From NCBI GenBank assembly GCA_022508735.1, contig JAFLUQ010000076.1, positions 1 through 10,459 on the forward strand: 10,459 nt of DNA, written 5' to 3'. Below the pieces are notes generated by a model, which saw nothing but the letters and a program-made list of their open reading frames with translations, ran no database searches and was not told the origin of the DNA. This document shows, piece by piece, positions 8,601-10,459 of this stretch; within the stretch, counting starts at the first letter, position 1, and every line of letters begins with the position of its first letter. The translations under genes were made by a program, and so were the position numbers. The stretch is from Oscillospiraceae bacterium (lineage in GTDB: Bacteria; Bacillota; Clostridia; UMGS1883).

Positions 8601-8728
8601 ATGATCAAGGCGGAGACGGACGTGAGCAGCTGCAAAAGAAGCACTGTTAATATGAAGAACGTCAGGCGTGTTCGCAGCCGGACTCTTTTTCTCTCTTTCT
8701 GGAGAGACATATTCAATTTGTTTGCCAT
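5675..8728 (-). CDS. Membrane-bound GGDEF-EAL c-di-GMP enzyme with extracellular sensor domain
   Basis: With the ATG at 8728 the protein has 1017 residues. Layout: membrane helix about 21-43; extracellular region about 45-370, perhaps Cache-like; second helix about 373-403; HAMP-like linker about 404-455; PAS-like region about 460-570 ending in GIVQDIT; GGDEF about 580-745; EAL about 755-1000. The GGDEF domain (diguanylate cyclase) keeps DYDHLTGLLNR and FIMLDLDNLKYVND, but the signature is SGDEF (660-664) and no RxxD inhibitory site precedes it. The EAL domain (c-di-GMP phosphodiesterase) looks complete: EALMR (790-794), Asn849, Glu878, DDFGTGY (908-914), Lys929, AEGVE (964-968) and QGYY (985-988). 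An extracellular signal probably tunes c-di-GMP turnover. A longer frame exists up to 8794, but its first codons overlap the -10 box, so it cannot be made from this promoter. GGAGGG (8741-8746) lies 12 bases before the chosen ATG and touches the alternative ATG at 8740. It is a single-gene unit with its own promoter and terminator. Confidence 0.93.
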   Translation of the reverse strand: MANKLNMSLQKERKRVRLRTRLTFFILTVLLLQLLTSVSALIMGGEFRELEAYSYNTVMEKTKNRGEFLQSELVEKAALVQSYADRIDDITARLMAQRHKSAADLAYDMELTESLISSSVDTLMNLLRRSRANGAYLLLDTGELYAGEGGSGAMAAVYLRNAATGAEDDDFQLVLGPHSIIYDHGDISEHYGWARFFTPDEARGDDYDFYFMPLNAARENSELSRSELGYWSRFSTNFTSVTPSMKYSLPLIAADGAVYGVVGIGLTEETILSLIPSDDFTGSMGCYVLGCGTAEKGFDIITYSGSSYSTLLGSSDTISVISKKGEGVYDFKMVKDVEVSGGVQQIELYGDNSPYAEDRWSLISVLDKSSLLGQLLLLKRLLLISALMSLLVASIIAVVGCRVIMKPLSDLSKKLKVRREYNEVLRFQPSNVYEIDDITDAITRIQIDIQGVSSQVSKMISIADVGLGTFMYLSTEDNVFVGQSLIGVLRLDLPGDGDVVMKRQEFLNSIKYPELQTPIANGMDLLGGRMREESSGVYEIAQPNGSKLWMRLSYTYSPNTAIGIVQDITAATLEKNRIEYERDYDHLTGLLNRQAYYRRVERLFQEKSKLGVTAFIMLDLDNLKYVNDTYGHNFGDDYIKTAATALKKFHDHGGIVSRLSGDEFSICLPGFTSKDEARKIINDVRGEMLSASCLLADGTHFRVNGSMGISWYPDDSTSREILMKYADFAMYTVKHSTKGGIAEFDWNVYSTDSVLLTGVEEMNRVIEEQSVKYAFQSIVSVESGRVYGYEALMRVQSEIFQSPLELIRTAKSGAKLHEIEFLTLTKALADFKALADNGKIEKNAYVFINSIANHRLEPETEAAIEKEYSDMLDRIVIEILESESSDGECSAHKAELVHNKWGGQLALDDFGTGYNSEYTLLTLRPNIVKIDRSIISGCDNDNDRRMIIENLVKLAKTKGIMVLAEGVETKEEMETVIRCGVDLLQGYYLAHPLFDPGPLSPELSAEIRRLAKQKETF

Positions 8729-8740
8729 AAAATGAATCAT

Positions 8741-8746
8741 CCCTCC
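8741..8746 (-). promoter_or_regulatory. Ribosome binding site deciding the GGDEF-EAL start
   Basis: GGAGGG on the minus strand ends right beside an ATG at 8738-8740, too close for initiation, and 12 bases before the in-frame ATG at 8726-8728. The latter is therefore preferred although the spacing is somewhat long. The difference is only four residues (MIHF). Confidence 0.65.
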
Positions 8747-8785
8747 GAAAATATAAATACTTAGGCCTTTGTTTCCTAATATATA

Positions 8786-8814
8786 ATGATACACCTATTT
8801 AATAAAAAAATCAA
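8786..8814 (-). promoter_or_regulatory. Sigma-A promoter of the GGDEF-EAL gene
   Basis: On the minus strand -35 TTGATT (8809-8814, 4 of 6) and -10 TATCAT (8786-8791, 5 of 6) are 17 bases apart, in AT-rich sequence. The start point would be near 8779, leaving a leader of about 50 bases. It lies between the terminator of the amino acid transporter and the GGDEF-EAL start, where a promoter is expected. Confidence 0.72.
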
Positions 8815-8847
8815 CTGTTTTTCTCAAATATTTCTTTTTTTTTCTGC

Positions 8848-8878
8848 AAAAAACTGCTCTGTTATTGAGCAGTTTTTT
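8848..8878 (-). terminator. Rho-independent terminator of the amino acid ABC transporter operon
   Basis: A 12-base-pair stem, AAAAAACTGCTC (8848-8859) with GAGCAGTTTTTT (8867-8878), closes a 7-base loop. Read on the minus strand the stem ends in six T residues. It starts 13 bases after the stop codon of the ATPase gene. The symmetrical A/T flanks could let it work in both directions. Confidence 0.9.
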
Positions 8879-8891
8879 TTGCAGTATATCG

Positions 8892-9638
8892 TTAAAGCAC
8901 CTTATCAAGAAAGTTGATGGTCCTCTGCTCCTTAGGATTCTTAATGACCTCCTCGGGAGTACCCTCCTCAACTATATACCCGCCGTCCATAAATATGACC
9001 CGGTCGGCTATTTCTCTTGCAAAGCCCATTTCATGGGTGACTATCACCATAGTCATTCCGTCGGCCGCAAGCTGCTTCATAACATTCAAGACCTCTCCCA
9101 CCATTTCAGGGTCAAGAGCCGAAGTGGGTTCGTCAAACAGCATGATGTCCGGGTCCATACACAGCGCTCTGGCAATGGCCACGCGCTGCTTTTGCCCGCC
9201 CGAAAGCTGGCCCGGGTAGGCCGACGCCTTGTCGGAAAGCCCCACCTTTTCAAGCATGTGAAGGGCCTTCCTCTTTGCCTCGTCTTTTGAGGCCTTTTTG
9301 AGATCCACCGGCGCGAGGGTGAGATTTTTCAGCACATTAAGATTATTGAAAAGATTGAAGTGCTGGAAAACCATGCCCACATTTTCACGGACCTTATTTA
9401 TATTTACCTTTTTGTCGTTTATCTTATACCCGTCCACGACTACCTCACCCGAGGTGATGTTTTCAAGGCGGTTCATGCAGCGCAGAAGTGTGGATTTTCC
9501 GCTTCCGGAGGGGCCTATTATGACAACGACCTCGCCCTCATATACGTCAGTTGAAATGTCTTTTAAAACTTCAAGCTTGCCGAAGCACTTTTTGAGGTGC
9601 GATATATGTATCTTTACGTTTCTATTTTTCACTGTCAT
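8892..9638 (-). CDS. glnQ: Polar amino acid ABC transporter ATPase (GlnQ-like)
   Basis: This 248-residue cytoplasmic ATPase drives uptake of a polar amino acid; the length is typical of the GlnQ/HisP family. All ABC motifs are present: Walker A GPSGSGKST (42-50), Q-loop Gln92 in FQHFN, signature LSGGQ (145-149), Walker B IMLFDE (165-170), D-loop SALD (173-176) and H-loop His202 in THEMGFA, a stretch characteristic of amino acid importers. The ATG at 9638 has a perfect AAAGGAGG (9646-9653) 7 bases upstream, inside the end of the permease gene. The two genes overlap by 17 bases, so they are co-transcribed and probably translationally coupled. Being followed by a terminator, it is the last gene of its operon. 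The family is secure, but glutamine as substrate is only a guess from the subfamily name; cystine, arginine or other polar amino acids are equally possible. Confidence 0.94.
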   Translation of the reverse strand: MTVKNRNVKIHISHLKKCFGKLEVLKDISTDVYEGEVVVIIGPSGSGKSTLLRCMNRLENITSGEVVVDGYKINDKKVNINKVRENVGMVFQHFNLFNNLNVLKNLTLAPVDLKKASKDEAKRKALHMLEKVGLSDKASAYPGQLSGGQKQRVAIARALCMDPDIMLFDEPTSALDPEMVGEVLNVMKQLAADGMTMVIVTHEMGFAREIADRVIFMDGGYIVEEGTPEEVIKNPKEQRTINFLDKVL

Positions 9639-10302
9639 ATTTAAGCCTCCTTTCCAAAGCCTTGGAAAGCATTGTGAGCAGCGTTATTATCACCAGATAC
9701 ATAGCGCCCACGATCGTCCATATCTGAAAGGATTTCATGGTGATAGCCTGAACGTTTTTGGCTGAATTTACAAGCTCGGGAAAGCCTATAACAGACAGAA
9801 TAGATGTGTCTTTAAGAGTGATTATGAACTGATTTATGATGCTGGGGATCATTATGCGCACAGCCTGAGGGAGTATCACGCGCTGCATTGCCCTCCAGTA
9901 AGGAAGGCCGAGGCTCCTTGCGGCCTCCATCTGCCCGATATCCACCGCCTGAATACCGCCGCGGATGATCTCGGCCATATATGCGCCGCAGTTCAGGGCA
10001 AGGCAGATCGTACCTGCCTGAAGCGAGGTGAGCAGCACGCTTTGTTTAAAATGCAGTATCGTGTTAAAGAGATACGGCATACCGAAAAAAACATAAAATG
10101 CGAGGACTATCATCGGAACTCCGCGGATGACACCGACAAATACCGCCGATATGGCGTTGCACAGCTTATTTTGGACAACGCTCATTATTCCGAAGATCAG
10201 GCCGAGGATGCACGCAAAAAACAACCCGCATAGGGCCAGAATCAGAGTGTGCCCCATCGCCCGCAGCAGAAGCGGGCCGAAATTGGTTATGATCTGAATC
10301 AT
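9622..10302 (-). CDS. Polar amino acid ABC transporter permease (HisM/GlnP-like)
   Basis: This 226-residue inner-membrane permease of the polar amino acid uptake family has a usual length for HisM/GlnP-type subunits. Likely membrane helices include about residues 10-42, 50-75, 90-110 and 196-213. Family features seen are RGVP (60-63), GAYMAEIIRGGIQAV (106-120) and the EAA coupling loop EAARSLGLPYWRAMQRVILPQA (126-147), which contacts the ATPase. Such permeases commonly act as homodimers or as paired subunits with two GlnQ-like ATPases. The ATG at 10302 is preceded by AAGGTGAT with about 5 bases of spacing. Its stop overlaps the ATPase start by 17 bases. No substrate-binding protein follows; if linked, it must lie upstream beyond 10459. 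No clear promoter was found in the 157 bases upstream, which are taken up largely by a structured repeat. Confidence 0.93.
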   Translation of the reverse strand: MIQIITNFGPLLLRAMGHTLILALCGLFFACILGLIFGIMSVVQNKLCNAISAVFVGVIRGVPMIVLAFYVFFGMPYLFNTILHFKQSVLLTSLQAGTICLALNCGAYMAEIIRGGIQAVDIGQMEAARSLGLPYWRAMQRVILPQAVRIMIPSIINQFIITLKDTSILSVIGFPELVNSAKNVQAITMKSFQIWTIVGAMYLVIITLLTMLSKALERRLKYDSEK

Positions 10303-10320
10303 GTTATCACCTTTAATTAA

Positions 10321-10459
10321 AATTTCGCTATGTAAAGTAACCGCACGGCGGGCCGCTAAAAAATGGTGTAGAACGGACGAAAATCAGTTTGTGACAACGT
10401 CACAAACCCTCCCGACGGCGTACGTTTGTACGCCGAGTGGTGATTTTCGTTCGTAGCTT
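10321..10459. repeat. Structured intergenic element with nested inverted repeats (possible dispersed repeat), reaching the window edge
   Basis: This gene-free sequence upstream of the amino acid permease holds three nested or adjacent inverted repeats. The outer arms are 10377-10386 and 10441-10450 (ACGAAAATCA/TGATTTTCGT, perfect). They extend by one G-T pair and three Watson-Crick pairs to 10373/10454. Inside are a perfect 9-base stem with 3-base loop (GTTTGTGAC, 10387-10395, with 10399-10407) and a perfect 8-base stem with 4-base loop (CGGCGTAC, 10416-10423, with 10428-10435). The layout would fold as a three-way junction. Sequence from 10321 to 10370 looks similar in style but shows only very short palindromes. 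It may be a MITE-like or other dispersed clostridial repeat, or a structured RNA; neither its true boundaries nor its copy number can be seen here. The minus-strand frame open from the window edge to a stop near 10358 reads through these repeats and resembles no protein I know. Confidence 0.55.

Noticed and set aside
8729..8779. A c-di-GMP riboswitch in the leader of the GGDEF-EAL gene
   Set aside because: The predicted leader is only about 50 bases, too short for GEMM-type aptamers, and no matching paired elements were seen.
8729..8794. Upstream extension of the GGDEF-EAL gene to an ATG at 8794
   Set aside because: The first codons of the extension overlap the -10 box (8786-8791) and precede the predicted transcript start, and the ribosome site lies further downstream at 8741-8746.
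10390..10404. TGTGA...TCACA resembling a CRP-cAMP site
   Set aside because: The gap between half-sites is 5 rather than 6 bases, and classical CRP-cAMP control is not expected in Clostridia. The symmetry is explained by the 9-bp hairpin at 10387-10407.

Overview
The window looks like a chromosomal segment of a Gram-positive, low- to mid-GC anaerobe of the Clostridia, perhaps the Oscillospiraceae/Ruminococcaceae side. This is inference from gene content, strong AGGAGG-type ribosome binding sites, near-consensus sigma-A promoters, U-tailed hairpin terminators and a BmpA-type lipoprotein signal. No rRNA, tRNA, CRISPR array, insertion sequence or phage gene was seen. All seven recognisable genes lie on the minus strand, so transcription runs from high to low coordinates.

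From right to left: (1) 10303-10459 is a gene-free stretch with an elaborate nested set of inverted repeats, probably a dispersed intergenic repeat or a structured RNA/DNA element. (2) 10302-8892 encodes a polar amino acid ABC importer permease and ATPase, overlapping by 17 bases and closed by a hairpin terminator at 8848-8878; no substrate-binding protein is in view. (3) 8728-5675 is a large membrane-bound c-di-GMP enzyme (extracellular sensor, HAMP-like linker, PAS-like region, GGDEF, EAL) with its own promoter (8786-8814) and terminator (5627-5661). (4) 5466-812 is a complete four-gene nucleoside-type ABC importer operon: BmpA-like lipoprotein, double-NBD ATPase and two permeases, with promoter 5530-5558 and terminator 771-802. 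Its order matches B. subtilis nupNOPQ (yufNOPQ) and S. mutans rnsBACD. (5) 519-1 is the N-terminal part of an M20-family amidohydrolase, cut by the window edge, behind a perfect-consensus promoter (554-582) that carries a 13-base dyad over its -10 box.

The content is mainly nutrient scavenging (amino acids, nucleosides, N-acyl amino acids or peptides) with a c-di-GMP signalling gene between two transport operons. Each unit has its own promoter and/or terminator, so they look independently transcribed. The genes are mostly ordinary. The least explained sequence is the structured element at the right edge. Smaller points are the SGDEF variant without an I-site in the c-di-GMP enzyme, the dyad over the M20 promoter, and an AT-stem hairpin in the bmpA leader.
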